Shown piece after piece: positions 19,465 to 31,450 of a DNA stretch of 64,000 nt. Position 1 is the first letter of the stretch. Each line of letters starts with the position of its first letter. This DNA is from Simmondsia chinensis (lineage: Eukaryota > Streptophyta > Magnoliopsida > Caryophyllales > Simmondsiaceae). Under the pieces are notes generated by a model, which was given only the letters and a program-made list of their open reading frames with translations, was not told where the DNA came from and searched no databases. Position numbers and translations under genes: made by a program. The stretch spans positions 3,050,501 through 3,114,500 of the forward strand of contig JAGTTD010000006.1 of assembly GCA_018398585.1 (NCBI GenBank). The letters are read 5' to 3'.

Positions 19465-22400
19465 TTAAACACGAACCTGACGAGCAACCTGTGCCATGCG
19501 CCGACTGTCCCTTGATGACTCAGCCAGCAAACTAGATTTTGGTCCTTCCAGGCTTCCATTTTGATTCTTCCCAGTTTTCCTTCTCAAGGTGTTCTCCTCA
19601 TGTGAAACTTTGCTATTTTCACTGCTCAATGATTCTTTCTTTCGCTTCCTTTGGAAAGTGTACTTTAGAATCTTATCTCTTGGTGTTGGACTGGGAACCC
19701 CATCACTTACGTCAGATGTTTTAACATCTGAGTTCACCATCAAAGCATTAATTTTCTCACACTCTGGCTTAGAACTTGGAATACTGAAACCTGCTGCAGA
19801 TCGACTATCCTGTTGTATCAGCACTAAGCTGTCCACCACCTCCATATCTTTATCTAACTCAGAATCATGTCCATTGGCTGCCACACATTCTGGAATGGCG
19901 CCTGTTTCAGAAGGGTTACGAGGAACCTCATCAAAAGAGTTGTTGTCAGAACCAGCAAATTGAGCTGGGGAGTGTGAAAGATCATTAAGAGCTTTGGTGA
20001 CCCGAACAGGATCAGACTTTAGTGTGGAAACTTTGCTTCTTCTGTACCTAGCAGCTCTTCTATTTTTCCTGCGACATGATTTAAATGCTTGACCTTTATA
20101 GCCATTTTTATCTGCCTCTTTTACTTCCTTGCTTCCAATGCTCGTTTGCAGCATAGGATTCATTTCAGCTTTCAAAACGGGCATCACGTGTATCCTTTCA
20201 CTTTCTTTGTCTTCTCCGATGACCTTTTCATTTTTCAGGTCCTCTAACTGTCCACAAAGAGAAAAGTTGCCATTTAAGAAATTTCCCTCAAAGGCTCTGA
20301 TTCGTTGAGTGCACCCATTTCTGTAAAGTTCGGGTTCTTTGCTTCGCATAATTATTGAGGCAACATCTGAATTTCCAACATAACAATATCCCCCTGAAGA
20401 ATTATTTGCATCAAAGTGCCCAATTGAATCATTGCTCTGATTAGAAGTTGTAATCTTTGCCTGAAATGGCGAGGCAGATTCAGATTGTCCATTATCTTGT
20501 GGAAATGTTTCGTGTCCATAAGCATCTCCCATCATTGGTTCACCAAAAGGCTGCTGTTTGTTCTTTGACAATTCTTCCAACTTCACCTGCGCCTCATTTA
20601 GCTCTGCCCTAAGATTGCTAACAACATCCTCAGCTTCTTGAAGCTGCGCTTCAAGCTCTTCAATTCTTCTTTGTTGATTTAAAGATTTTATCTCTGCTTC
20701 ATTTATCTGCAAATACAGTTGGAGCAACCAGTGTCAAAATAATAGAACTTGAAAAAAGAACTAATAAACCTACAACTAAGTCCTCATAAACTTGTCTTCA
20801 AGGGCTGAAATATGCATTGCGCTCTATCATGAATCATATCTCTGTTAAGAGAGTAAGGAAAAAGGGGGGGAAAGTATGCCAATGTCCAAAACGCATTCTT
20901 TTTTCTTTTGATCAAAAAAAAAAGAAATATCACTAAAAGAGAAAGAATATACAAAAAGTTAGGACAAGATGTCCTCAAAACACAACCAAAGAACAAATAA
21001 AAATGCAACTAATAACACAAAGCCTTCAATCCCTCTGCAAATTAGCTAAGGCTACATCAACGAAGCCCCTGAAGATTTGGTCCACAAAGATCCTAAAAAG
21101 ACCACATTTTTCCACAAGAAATGAACTTGTGTACATTGATCTTTAAAAAGCCTAGCTAACCATATACAACAAAGAATCACAATCTTGGTCGAGGAGAATA
21201 GCGTTAAGACATCTTTTCTCTTCCCTATGCCATAGAATTTCATCATAAGGACATTGTCAACCGATCTTGAAGCCACCCACATCTAGCCAAAAAGAGAGAA
21301 AAACCTGCACCATAAATCCCAAGCCATTGTACAATGCAAAAATAAATGATAGTGCATCTCATCACTTTGGAAGCACATAATACAGAATCCCCAAAAACAA
21401 AGCCTTAAAAGGTCCAAAAAGCACTCTTAAGATGAAAATGTCTGGTTGAAGGAAAATTGTGTTCTCAGTGATAATGATAAGGGAAATCATTCTTCATATG
21501 AACTCATTTTCACACTGTAAACAAATGAGAAGTTCAAACAAACAAATAGTGTAAAAAAGTGAAATCCTTTTCAAAGCAACACATTGCTCAAACACCATCC
21601 CCTCAAGAAAAGGCAGACAAACTTGGGGCAAGAGAACTCCAAATCAGGATAAAGGAATAGGAATCTGATTGGATGGAAAAATAAAACTCAATAAAAATTA
21701 CGAGCAATCCAGTAAATCGCAACAAGATATGTTGGGGATGTCAAGAGACAAATGGAAAGCACAATGGTGATGCACAGAAACTTAAAGCTAGCTGAGACAA
21801 ACAAACAGCTAAGAAGGCAAAGGATCTAAAGAGTAGCTTTTAGAAAGGACTCATGTTTCCAAAAAAAGAAGAGGTGAAAAACAAACGCATGGAGCGGAAC
21901 ACAGATAGTGGTCAATATATAAAAAAAAATTGATTCAACCAATTCAATTAGACAAGCAAAACACATTGGCCATAATGAGTAACTGAGTAAACAAATTGAA
22001 GCTATCTCATGCCTAGAAAACAAATGGAACATGAAACATTCTTCAATCACAAAAGAAAACACATTACTTATGAACCCATTTCTCACTTCCGTGCAAGGAA
22101 ACGAGGGAGCACAAAATCAGAGAAGCTAACGAAATATACGACATGATCAACAGATAATGAGTTAGAAACCATTTTCAACATCGAGTCTAACAACACCACA
22201 AGTACCCAAACACACCGATTCATCAGCATTACATTCATATCCAAACACCACAGAAGGGCCATACAACTATCAACTCTAACCAAGGAAACAATACTAACCC
22301 CTCCTGCACCTCAAATTTAAGATTCTTTCTAATGCAGTTTCTTTATAATTCACAATCAATACCCATTTGACACAAAACAATAGAACAGTGACAAACCGAA

Positions 22401-23702
22401 AAGCTAAATAGATACGATTGATAAGGAAACCCCATCTCCAATCACTAAGTAAAACAAAAATTCATCACATTACCTACAATCAATGCCTACAATATCATCC
22501 ATCTTGTTAAATTTCACCGCAAATTTAGCCCCGACCACAGAGCTGGCATACATGAGGTCCACATATAAACTCAATGGAGTTCCATCCTCAATTGGCAATA
22601 GGTTGGAGTAACCCACTAACTTTACATATCTATTTCTTCTCTTTCACAACTCCTATATGAGATTCTTACTAGACTCATATATGGAGTCCTTAACACTTCT
22701 AATGCAGCATCACTTTAGTTCACAATGGAACAGTCACATGCCTAAAAGCTAAGCAGATACGTTTGGTAAAGAAACCCCATCTCCAATCACTAAGTAAAAC
22801 AGAAACCCATCACATTGCTAACAATCAGTTCCTACAGTATCATCCATCTTCAAAGCCACAAAAACCTAAATCATCCAACCGTTATACAGCTACATAAACA
22901 ACCCAAAAACACACAAAGAGAGCTAAAAAACCAGAAAAAGACTTCGCCAAATAGTTTTATCTAATTTATAGCCAGATTGGAGCTGTTTATGTCAATAGCA
23001 CAACTTTTTTGACTACATCTTGTTCTCAACTATTTCTACCTTTCTGTCAAGGAATCAACTCTATCAAAAGCTTAAGCTAATGCGTGAAGATCCAAGAGTG
23101 GTTTTATACTCTAACATGGCCCCTCACGCAAATGCCCATTAGGTTTAAAGCGTGCACAAGCCCTCCCATACCTCATGCTTGAAATATATTTATATTTAAA
23201 ATGAAGGTTATCAAAATTCGAACTCATAACCTCTCGATAAACAAGGCTCTGATACCATGTTAAACAATCAATTGTCCCAAAAGCTTAAGCTAATAGGTTG
23301 AACCTCCAAGAGTAATTTTATACACTAACACTTCGTCTCTTAACATTATTCTTTTTTTTCAATCCAAAAAAAACGTATTTCGCACAAAGATCATTACTTT
23401 ACAATCCATCATCTGCTTAAGTCGCATCAAGAGGCGCAGCGCCTCCTCTTTGGAGGCGCAAAGCTCATTTTCGTATTGCGCCGCCCTCCTCTCCGACACC
23501 ATTACCCTCGCCGCCGCCTCTTTCGCTGTGTTCAGTATTATCTCCGCATACGCCTTCTTCAACGCCGTCATTTTCTACACAAAAATCAAACCACAAATTC
23601 ACACAAAATTCAAAATCGCCGATTTCAAATTCAAATCGATTTCAAATCTTAGGCATCAAAATGAATACGAAAAACGAACAAATTTACCTCCGATTCTTCC
23701 AT
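19465..23702 (-). CDS. Plant coiled-coil protein of unknown function, three coding exons
   Basis: Exons on the minus strand are 23702-23688 (MEESE, 15 nt), 23574-23398 and 20706-19465 (stop TAA at 19465-19467). All introns are GT-AG and in phase, giving about 477 residues. Residues 6-64 form a helical, Ala/Lys/Glu-rich segment (TALKKAYAEIILNTAKEAAA, ASKEEALRLLMRLKQ). Residues 65-113 continue as a coiled coil (QQRRIEELEAQLQEAEDVV). The rest is polar and probably disordered, with basic clusters at about 275-289 (CRRKNRRAARYRR) and 417-422 (RKRKKE) that could be nuclear-localisation or nucleic-acid-binding signals. The N-terminus looks like a plant-conserved uncharacterised family; no catalytic motif is seen. 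An alternative start is Met at 23571. The 2.7-kb intron contains a LINE fragment, a duplication and a TRIM. Confidence 0.82.
20895..21480 (-). mobile_element. 5'-truncated LINE, C-terminal ORF2 remnant in an intron
   Basis: On the minus strand, CIMCFQSDEMHYHLFLHCTM has the zinc-binding zf-RVT pattern found at the end of plant LINE ORF2. It is followed after one stop by MWVASRSVDNVLMMKFYGIG and FLGSLWTKSSG, the usual last segment. An A-rich 3' end lies near 20895-20925. It sits in the large intron of the coiled-coil gene in the same orientation. The 5' border is uncertain. Confidence 0.65.
22327..22850. repeat. Intronic direct duplication with a repeat between the copies
   Basis: 22327-22505 and 22697-22850 share TTCTAATGCAG, GGAAACCCCATCTCCAATCA (one base differs in the second copy), CACTAAGTAAAACA and TATCATCCATCTT. 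The spacer 22506-22696 carries the dispersed GTCCACATATAAACTCAA repeat also seen near 63360. From 21481 to 22326 nothing recognisable was found. Confidence 0.7.
23045..23330 (-). mobile_element. TRIM element, 286 bp
   Basis: Two short direct repeats, 23045-23116 (TGTCAAGG...CTAACA) and 23258-23330 (TGTTAAAC...CTAACA), act as LTRs of 72-73 bp with TG...CA ends. They share AAAAGCTTAAGCTAAT and CCAAGAGT. The sequence GGCTCTGATACCA beside the right LTR is the reverse complement of an initiator-Met tRNA primer site, and GGCCCCTCA beside the left one is a purine tract on the minus strand. The internal part is 141 bp and non-coding. Flanks CTTTC and CTTCG match only partly. Confidence 0.75.
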
Positions 23703-23990
23703 TTTGATTGAAATTACACAATCGCGATCAAATTCATGTAGAATTTTTTGCGAATTTGGATTTCGAAGGAGGGGAGAGAGAGAGAGAGAGAGAGAGAAGG
23801 AGGTTGTTTTAAGAGCTGTCTGTTATGAACTGAAACTGCTGTTCATGAGTTCAATGACCCGATTGCCCCTAGAAATCGGGTCGAATTACGAGAATGCCAC
23901 GTCGGATTGGGGTTTTGGTTTTTCGGTTTTTTTGGTTTTTTTCCCATGCGGGCGCGCGCGAATTTGTGGGGCCCAATTGCTGAGGTGGCG
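23703..23990 (-). promoter_or_regulatory. 5' UTR and promoter region of the coiled-coil gene
   Basis: An AG/GA tract (about 23772-23800) lies upstream of the start codon on the minus strand as a CT repeat, common in plant 5' leaders. GC-rich sequence with GGGCGCGCGCG follows near 23947-23960. No TATA box was placed. Confidence 0.4.
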
Positions 23991-24060
23991 CTGAGATGGA
24001 GGAATAGAATGTTGACAAGTGGAGTAGGTGCATGCAGTGGGAGAAATTGGGAAATTTATG

Positions 24061-26004
24061 GAGGTGTTTAGGAATATAAATTTTTATTTTAATAAAATAT
24101 TTAAAAAAGAAAATTTATCACTTGAATATCATGATATTTTAATATCTATAATGAGATAACTTAAATTTTTAAAATTTAATATTTACCATAAAATCTTGAC
24201 ATTGTACATAATTACAACAGTATATATAAGATATATCAATATTTTCAACAAAAATTTAGCAGATTATGCAAAAAATTCACTAAATCATGACAGAAGATAT
24301 CTAGAAATTAGGGAAATAATTGTTAAGTAATGCGCACACACCGAAACCCTAGATTGGGTTCCGAAAATAATAAAAATAGGGTAGGGAAAGAAAAGAGACA
24401 CAAGAATTTACGTAATTCAGCCAAAGCTTATATCCTCAAACCTCAAGATATCTAAATAATAAATCTCTTAAAAAATTAAAATTTGAAAAAGTTGTTTAAA
24501 AGTCCATTTTTTTTAACTAAAGAAGTTGTAAAACAGTTTTCAAGTTTTCCATGCTCTTTTCACCGTCATATTTTTTGAAGCTTTCTTCTTATATTCTCAT
24601 GTCCTCAATTTCATTCTCTCTATTTTTCTTCAGTCCGTGCTTCTCTATTTTTTCCTCTTAAGTTCTTACATCCTTCTTGTACATTCCAGAGTAATGTCAT
24701 AAATTTATTACAAAATATTAATACATTATCGATGTTGATTATCCACATATATTTATGGGTTTCTTGGCACCGTATTGGGGTGAAGGTGTTAAGTAAATGA
24801 TTTTTAAGGGCGAGGATGCTTGAGAGAACCATGTGAGTTAGCATGTTGAACGATTAAGAATGCTGTATGGGTAGGCTATATTTGTATTATATTTCAACAA
24901 TGAATTACTGCTTTTCTTTTTTATTGATTCAACATTATAAGTAGATGGTTTTGTAATTTAAGAATGAACAACCAAAATTTCATGGATCGGATATACTTTT
25001 TCTTTTCGTAAGTTATTGAGATAATATAGTTGAAGAAAAAAATATGTACAATTTATGAGAGGCGTACTCTAAGTTACGACCGAAGCCTAAAATGGAGAAC
25101 AAAAGTCAAAAGCAATGTTCTCAAAAAACAACAATACACAATAGCAGAAAAGCTTACAAAGATAACGGAAATAATGGGCTAAACCTCAAGACCCCATTGT
25201 CTAATGAAGCAGCTTCCAACCAAACACGGGATCTCTCGTGGCCTCTACCGGCTTGGACTACAAACGCTGAATCTTGAGGTTGCGTTCATACCAAAAAATG
25301 TACCAATCGCAAAAAAGACAGAGACGGCCTATGATGCTTTCAATCTCACGTCCCTTGAGGTGCCGAGCAGTGACAGCCTCAACCAGCCTGGACTACGAAT
25401 GCCGGATCGGATATATACTTGAACTAATCATTTTCGCATCGGTAATCTAATTGCTTGGATCGAGTTCAGATTGGATTAATTCGAGTCTTGGGTATTACTT
25501 ATACCGACACTTTTCAATTCTTAAAAAGTCATAAAATTGGGATTACTTGATCACATTTTTCAATTTTTCTGTATTTGAAAATTATTAATAATTCCACTTC
25601 TAAATATATTTTTTAAAATGAAAATAAAAAAGGAAAATAAAAGATAAAAAAATTGAAACTAAATTAAAATTATTTTTTAGTTCTAAATGAGGCAAGTCAC
25701 TTAACTATCTTGTGGTTTAACGTTTCATTATTTGTATACTATGTAATGGTGTTGTGGTACATAATTCGAAGGACATATAAGTAGCGTAAGCTAAAATTTG
25801 TCGACTGTTGAAAAATTTTTCCTTTTTTTTTCCTGAAAAATGCTAACATATTTTACTCTGTAGTAGTCATGTACCCTAAGTTCAGATTTCGTTAAATTTT
25901 GTCGTATACAAATATTTAGATGCACACATTAAAACGTCAAAAACTAAGCATATAGATCAAACCTCAATGTGTATGGATAATATATTCCCGGGGAAGAATT
26001 GTAG
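24061..26004. other. AT-rich spacer with LTR-like debris
   Basis: No gene. At about 24330-24450, AAGAATTTACGTAATTCAGCC resembles the conserved segment near the end of many copia LTRs (ACGTGGTTCGGC) and may be an LTR fragment. At 25190-25420 a GC-richer stretch repeats GCTTGGACTACAAACGCTGA and GCCTGGACTACGAATGCCGG; the source was not identified. Confidence 0.4.
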
Positions 26005-26125
26005 AATTTGGTGTAATGGTTAGACTATTCACCTCTAAGCATATATGAGGTCTTGAGTGTAAAACTCATCTCCCTCTTGATCGCTTTAGTATAATATTAT
26101 TGTACTTTCTTACCATAAAAAAAAA
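26005..26125 (+). mobile_element. tRNA-derived SINE-like sequence
   Basis: TGGTGTAATGGTTAGACTAT matches a pol III A box region and GGTCTTGAGTGTAAAACTC a degenerate B box, with a short body and an A-rich end near 26117. From 26126 to 26512 there is AT-rich MITE-like sequence (TTGTTTGGTATTGTTTC at about 26188) and no gene. Confidence 0.45.
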
Positions 26126-26512
26126 TAATAAATTCGAGTGAAACTACTGGATCTCATATCTAGCTAATAGTTAAAAGTTCAATATTTGTTTGGTATTGTT
26201 TCTTTTTAGTAGTTTTTCTCTCTAGAAACTAAAAATTATATTTTAAAAATAATATTTTTTTCCTTTATTTTTTTCCAGTTTCTTCTTATTTTTAATGAAA
26301 TCAAAAGTAGAAAATAAAAACTCAGAATAATTATTTTCAAAACTTGATTTTGATTACAGAAAAATCAAAAATTATGAACAAAAAATATTGAATGTAACTA
26401 TATCATACATTAATGAACAACAAACATAATGTCGATTGTAAAGTTTGAGTTTACAGCATTACAACAACAATTGGCGTCTACTTGCGCGTGATTCACTTAC
26501 CAATGTATGAGA

Positions 26513-26705
26513 TGTGAAATAAGGAGATTGTATTTAATTTAATGAATATAATGAGGTTATAATATAACTATATATAGAGAGTGCAATAATAGAGAAAAGA
26601 CTAAAGTAATCCTAACTCGATAACACAGATATAAATCTGGATATAAAAGCATAATATAAGTCACAATTAATGACTCTAACAAATGTAAATCTAGATATTC
26701 TAATA
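26513..26705 (-). repeat. Left (3') LTR of the deleted copia, 193 bp
   Basis: It begins TGTGAAATAAGGAGATTG and shares ACTATATATAGAGAGTGCAA-type sequence with the right LTR. The inner end has decayed to CTAATA, followed by a pyrimidine tract (TCCTCTCAA), the complement of a polypurine tract. Confidence 0.8.
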
Positions 26706-26794
26706 TGTCCTCTCAATCTGAATGGGGTGGGCTCACGTAAAGATTGCTTTTATGGTAGTGGAACCTGTTAGAGGAAAGATCATTGGTGAAGATA

Positions 26795-27253
26795 TCAGAA
26801 ATTTGACGAGCAGTCGGCGCGTATCAAACCTGGAGATCGTCTTTGAGAACTTTCTCCCGTACATAGTGGAAATCTCCGTACATAGTGAAAATCTACATCT
26901 ACATGCTTGCTTCTATCATTAGACACAGGATTTGCAACTAAGTAAGAGGTAGAGACATTATCACAAAATACCACAATAGGACCAGAATGGCAAAGACCAA
27001 GGTCTCGCATTAGATATCGAACCCAATCACTCTCAACTACAGCTTGAGCTACAGCACGATATTCAAACTTTGTAGTGGGCTTGGCAACAGTATGTTGTTT
27101 CTTGGCACGCCGGGTGATAAGATTGGAACCAAGAGATAGAGCATAACCTGTGGTGGAAGGACGAGTATCTGGACAGCCACCCCAATCTGTATCAACAAAA
27201 GCTACTATTGTGGGGAGAGAGAAGGAAGTGGGACGCCGGAGACCAGCAATCAA
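26795..27253 (-). pseudogene. Copia RNase H fragment
   Basis: FVDTDWGGCPDTRPSTTGYA, LGSNLITRRAKKQHTVAKPT, FEYRAVAQAVVESDWVRYLM and RSKHVDVDFHYVR are the classic copia RNase H motifs. In the family pattern the third block starts with TEAEYRA; here it reads TKFEYRA, so the glutamate is substituted. The N-terminus is fused to unrelated leader sequence and the C-terminus is garbled. Confidence 0.85.
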
Positions 27254-27583
27254 GAGGCCACGGGATGACCCAGGCAGGACAACCGCGAGAGAGAGGGGTT
27301 GACACCAGTGGTGGTTGACGATGACACAAGGGAGAGAGGACCGGTGATGGCTGCGAACATGGGAGAACGCACCGGTTACAGGGGAGGGAACTCGACGAAG
27401 GAGAGGGGGACGTCGGGGTGGATGCCGTGCCGGGTCGCCGGGAATGGGCTACGAGTTAGGGTTAAAGTTTGCGGTTGCCATTGAGGAGGCAGAAAAGTAT
27501 AGAATTTAGGCATTTTTATTTTTTTAAAATTAAAATTGCTCTGATATTATATGTAATAAAGAGATTGTATTTAATTGAATGAG

Positions 27584-28670
27584 TTTTTTTTTTTTTGGAT
27601 AATTATCGGCATAGTCGAAGTACAGACAGGCTACTCGTCAAAGCGAGCCCTGGGCCACCCCATAAGCGGAAGTGGGTACAATAGATAAAGACAAAACAAA
27701 CAGGGAAAAGGACAATAGGGACAGGCACCAAACAACTCGAAATCGGAAAAACACCAAAAAACCAAAAGCAGGAAAAACGGGCAGAGACCTAGATTAAAAG
27801 GACATCAGAAGAAGCCGGAACAGAGCCACACACAGAATCATCTGACTGAAGACGAACGAAGACGTGGAAGAGGGTGGAGGACAGGAGGGACCCCCCCCCC
27901 CCCCCCTCGCACGATGCAAGCAACGGAACCAGGCAGGGATAGTACTGGACAGGGGGTACCGAGCCAACATCACAAGAGAAGGGAAATAAATTCTAGTTTG
28001 ACGGGTGTAAGACGGCGTGTCGTCTAGTGGCCTCTTGAGGTAATTCTTCATCTAGGAGTGCATCAACAGATGGTGGGTTAGGTAGCTCACAGCATCGAAA
28101 CATCACATCCGGACCCTTCTAGACCAGCTCTGGAGGTGGAAAGGTGGCACAAGCACTGGAGCGGTGCGTCTGGACATGGGGTCATACCGGGCCGGGTTGT
28201 TCGGAGGCGGATCTTCTAGAAGTGTTTGAACTTACGTGGAGGAGGTGGATGGAGGGAACCCTATGGCGGATGGGGATGGCGGTGGGGGAGGAATTAGACG
28301 GAGGCGAGGGAAGGGGGGAGGACAAGGGTCACCTGAGGTTTAGGACCGGATCTGGAAGTGGGTAGGGTGGTGGTGGACGGGAAGTGAAGAGGGAGACCGG
28401 GAGGTGGTGGTTCTAGAGATGATACCGGGATGGGAAGGATGGTGGTTCAGGAAGCAGTGGTGGAGCAGGAAGTGGAGGGGACCGTGTGATGGACAGGGCC
28501 GAGGCTAAGACGGGGCCCGAGGTGGTGGGGTGCCCGGGGTCCTGGAGGTTGGTGGCCCGAGGTGCAGCCGGCATAGGGGGGAGGACGAAGGGTCATCCTC
28601 CCCCCCCCCCCCCCCCCCCCCCCGAGGAATTGCTTTACTTTTGCGTATTTTATGTGTTGTTTTGCTCCTC
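27584..28670 (-). mobile_element. Poly(A) retroposon inside a copia LTR
   Basis: The target duplication TAATTGAATGAG (12 bp) is perfect at 27572-27583 and 28671-28682. A run of 13 T at the left border is a poly(A) tail on the minus strand, after ATAATTATCC. The body is pyrimidine-rich on the minus strand, with long C runs on plus at 27891-27906 and 28600-28623. The only notable open frame (27794-28051) is anonymous. LINE machinery is implied, but no LINE protein remains. Confidence 0.85.
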
Positions 28671-28964
28671 TAATTGAATGAGTATAATAAGGTTACAATA
28701 TGACTATATATAGAGAGTACAATGGCAAAGAAAAGACTAAAGTAACTCGGACTAGATAACACAGATATAAATTTGGATATAGAAACATAATATAAGTCAC
28801 AATCAATGATTTTAACAGATGTAAATATAGATACTCTAATATGAGAAATTGGTTCACCGTCCCTTGCCTCTCCGTTTATTTGTGTAAGAACTAGTTTTCC
28901 CGTTTTCTGTAGTTTGAGATGCATTCTCTGATAGAAAATATTTTTTTGAGGGAGAACTTCACAT

Positions 28965-29150
28965 GAGTGTCTAGTATAAGAATCCCACATTGGAGACGTA
29001 AGAGTGAAAAGATCAATTTATAAATCTAGTTGTTACTCCACCTATTACCAATTGATTTTAGAATGAAACTCTGCACATGCTTATAGGTAGATCTAATGTA
29101 TTCCAACTCTATGAATCAAATTTAGAGGCCCGACAAAATTTAACATGTAT
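28965..29150. repeat. LTR-like dispersed repeat (second copy)
   Basis: AAGAATCCCACATTGGAGAC, GTTGTTACTCCACCTATTAC and AATTGATTTTAGAATGAAAC match the family at 14690-14880. It follows the deleted copia directly. Confidence 0.4.
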
Positions 29151-29299
29151 CCTAATTAACAAAAGAAAAACGAAAATGTACTTTAAAAAAATGCCAAACT
29201 TTTTTGATGTACTGGTCTGTGTCCATCCATCAATTCGTTACATATGTAACGTACTGGTCTTGTGTGGAACAGGAAATTAGAGCGTGAAATTATGGAATT

Positions 29300-30303
29300 T
29301 TTTTAGCTAATTAGTACTTTTTTTAAAAAAATTTAAAATTTTGGTATAATTTTAAAAATATTTAGCCATTTGATATATTTTACTGTAGTAAAGTGGGTGC
29401 ATGACCTACGGAACATCGTTCTGTACGGCTTGCAACAGTGTCCAAATTTTTTTTTACCTCTTCAAAATTAAAAAAAATTAATAAAATTTCTTTTTAATTT
29501 AAATTATTTTAATTTTTTATTTTGTAATTTGAATCACTAAATACGTATACATTTTAAATTAAAAGGTATATGTATATTATTATTTGAACTATTAATAAGA
29601 AAGATATAAATGACGGACACATTTAAATGAGGAGATGGTGATATGTATATTATTATTTAAACTATCTCATACAGAAACTATGGTATTATAATACTATTAA
29701 TAAGGAGGATATAAATAAATGAGGGACACATCTAAGTTATTTTTAGCTAACTGGCACGTTTTTTAAAAAAATTTATCGATTTGGCACAATTCTAAAAATA
29801 TTCAGCGATTCGACACGGTTTACTGTAGCAAGATGATTGCACGATGTCTTGTACGGCGTGCAACAGTGGCATTGTTGCACGCCATGCTTTTTTTTTTTTT
29901 TTTTTTTTTTTTTGCCAAAATGCAAGCGTTTATAGCAATCTTTATATATATATCTCAAAAAGTAACCATTTGCATCAGTTCTACTCTTTCTCACGAGTCA
30001 AAAGACCCACTACCTATTTACAAGTATTCATACTATACTCCTATCCTCTAAAATTTTTTTAGTTTTACATCTATAAAATTTTTAAAAAATTAATAAATTT
30101 TTTTTTTTAATTTAAATTATTTTAATTTTATAATTTGAATCACTAAATACATATACATTTTGAATTAAAAGGTATACGTATATTATTATTTGAACTATTA
30201 ATAAGGAAGATATAAATGAGGAACACATTTAAATGAGGAGATGATGATATATATATTATTATTTAAACTATATTATACAGAAACTATGGTATTATAATAC
30301 TAT
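29300..30303. mobile_element. Left arms of a large fold-back element
   Basis: Two tandem arms, about 29300-29735 and 29737-30303, begin TTTTTAGCTAATTAGTACTT and TTTTTAGCTAACTGGCACGT. Both contain TACTGTAG, a GTGCATGAC or TTGCACGAT region and GAATCACTAAATACATATAC-type sequence. The right arm is the reverse complement at 35640-36066. A run of 26 T (29888-29913) interrupts the second arm. It is non-coding. Confidence 0.75.
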
Positions 30304-31450
30304 TGTTGTGAATTCAGGCCCTAAATCGGATCCAAACTCAACTCGAAAATAGGATCTTGTCCCAACACTAAGCAACGAAAAACCCACAAACAAAACAATG
30401 CGAAAATTAAACCAGAAACAACGAAAATAACAAAGAATACGCGATATACGTGGTTCAGCATCTCAGCAAGGTCCTACACCACGGGCCTCCGTTTTCAGAG
30501 GAGTCAAATCCACTATCAGTAACTAGGGTTACAAACACAGACCGAGCATCAAATCTAAAACGAAAAACCAATACAGAGATTAAAGCAAGAAAACGAGAAA
30601 GAACAAGATGAAAGCCATCACCGAGCGAATACGGGCGAAGAACAGCCTAGGGACTCGAACCCTAGCCAAAATCGTGAAGAAGACCTCGTTTGGGACGACG
30701 CATCGCCTTGAACCGAGCATCCCGAGCTCCAAGGTTCACCACCGTCTTCTTCTCCTTAATCTTTGACCTCCTACCTCAGACTTCACGCTTTCTCTCTCCT
30801 CGGGCTTTCTCTCTCTAGAAAGTCGTCTCTCACCTCCGTTTTTCTCCTCTCTCTCTCTCTGCATTTTTCATTCAAGAAACCCCAAAAATGGGTTTCACCT
30901 TTGCTCTCCAAACTTTTCATCTGTGTAAAGTTGCATTTTTTTTTGGGAGAGAGAGAGATGAGGATTAAGTACATCTTAAACAAGTAATTGGGCAGGCTGG
31001 TACACACGGGCAGGGCGGGCAACCCTTTTCGAGCAACTGATACAACTGGTCAGGGCGGGCAGTCTTTTTTTGGGCAGGCCATAGTACTTCTGGGCATCTG
31101 GACCGGTTAATAACCAACGGGAAATGACAATAAACCTGATATTACTTTACCCAACCGAAAATACAATATATTTTCCAAATCTTTTACCCATTTTAAAACC
31201 CGATAAAATTGTCTATAATTTCTATTCCCCAAATTAGGATATAATTATACAAGTTTGCCTCCAACGAGCCTACACAAGGCGGGTGGCTAAAACCGGCAAA
31301 CGACATCCTAATTTCCCGAATAGAAATTCTCCGACAGTTTTAACATTTCATTTAGTCAAGACGCGCTCCAGCCTATTATTACTGATGAACTTACATAACT
31401 CGGTTACATCCTATAGTGGATATCGAATTTTATGGGACCATAATCCAACA
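30304..31450 (-). repeat. Left (3') LTR, 1,147 bp
   Basis: It runs from TGTTGTGAATTCAGGCCC to ATAATCCAACA. It includes ATATACGTGGTTCAGC and AGGTCCTAC, a block often seen near copia LTR ends, and a CT-rich segment around 30780-30870. A purine-rich tract (minus GGTGGAGTT) adjoins its inner side. Confidence 0.9.

Larger units (their letters stand above)
26513..28841 (-). mobile_element. Internally deleted copia element with a nested insertion
   Basis: LTRs lie at 26513-26705 and 27552-28841, the latter split by a 1,087-bp insert. The target duplication TGAGA is perfect (26508-26512 and 28842-28846). GCTCTGATATTAT next to the right LTR is a decayed initiator-tRNA primer site on the minus strand. 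The internal region is only about 846 bp: a leader-like stretch and an RNase H remnant. Gag, protease, integrase and RT are gone. Confidence 0.88.

Noticed and set aside
29833..30062. Open frames with poly-Phe or poly-Lys stretches
   Set aside because: They are translations of a 26-T homopolymer in a fold-back element and have no other support.
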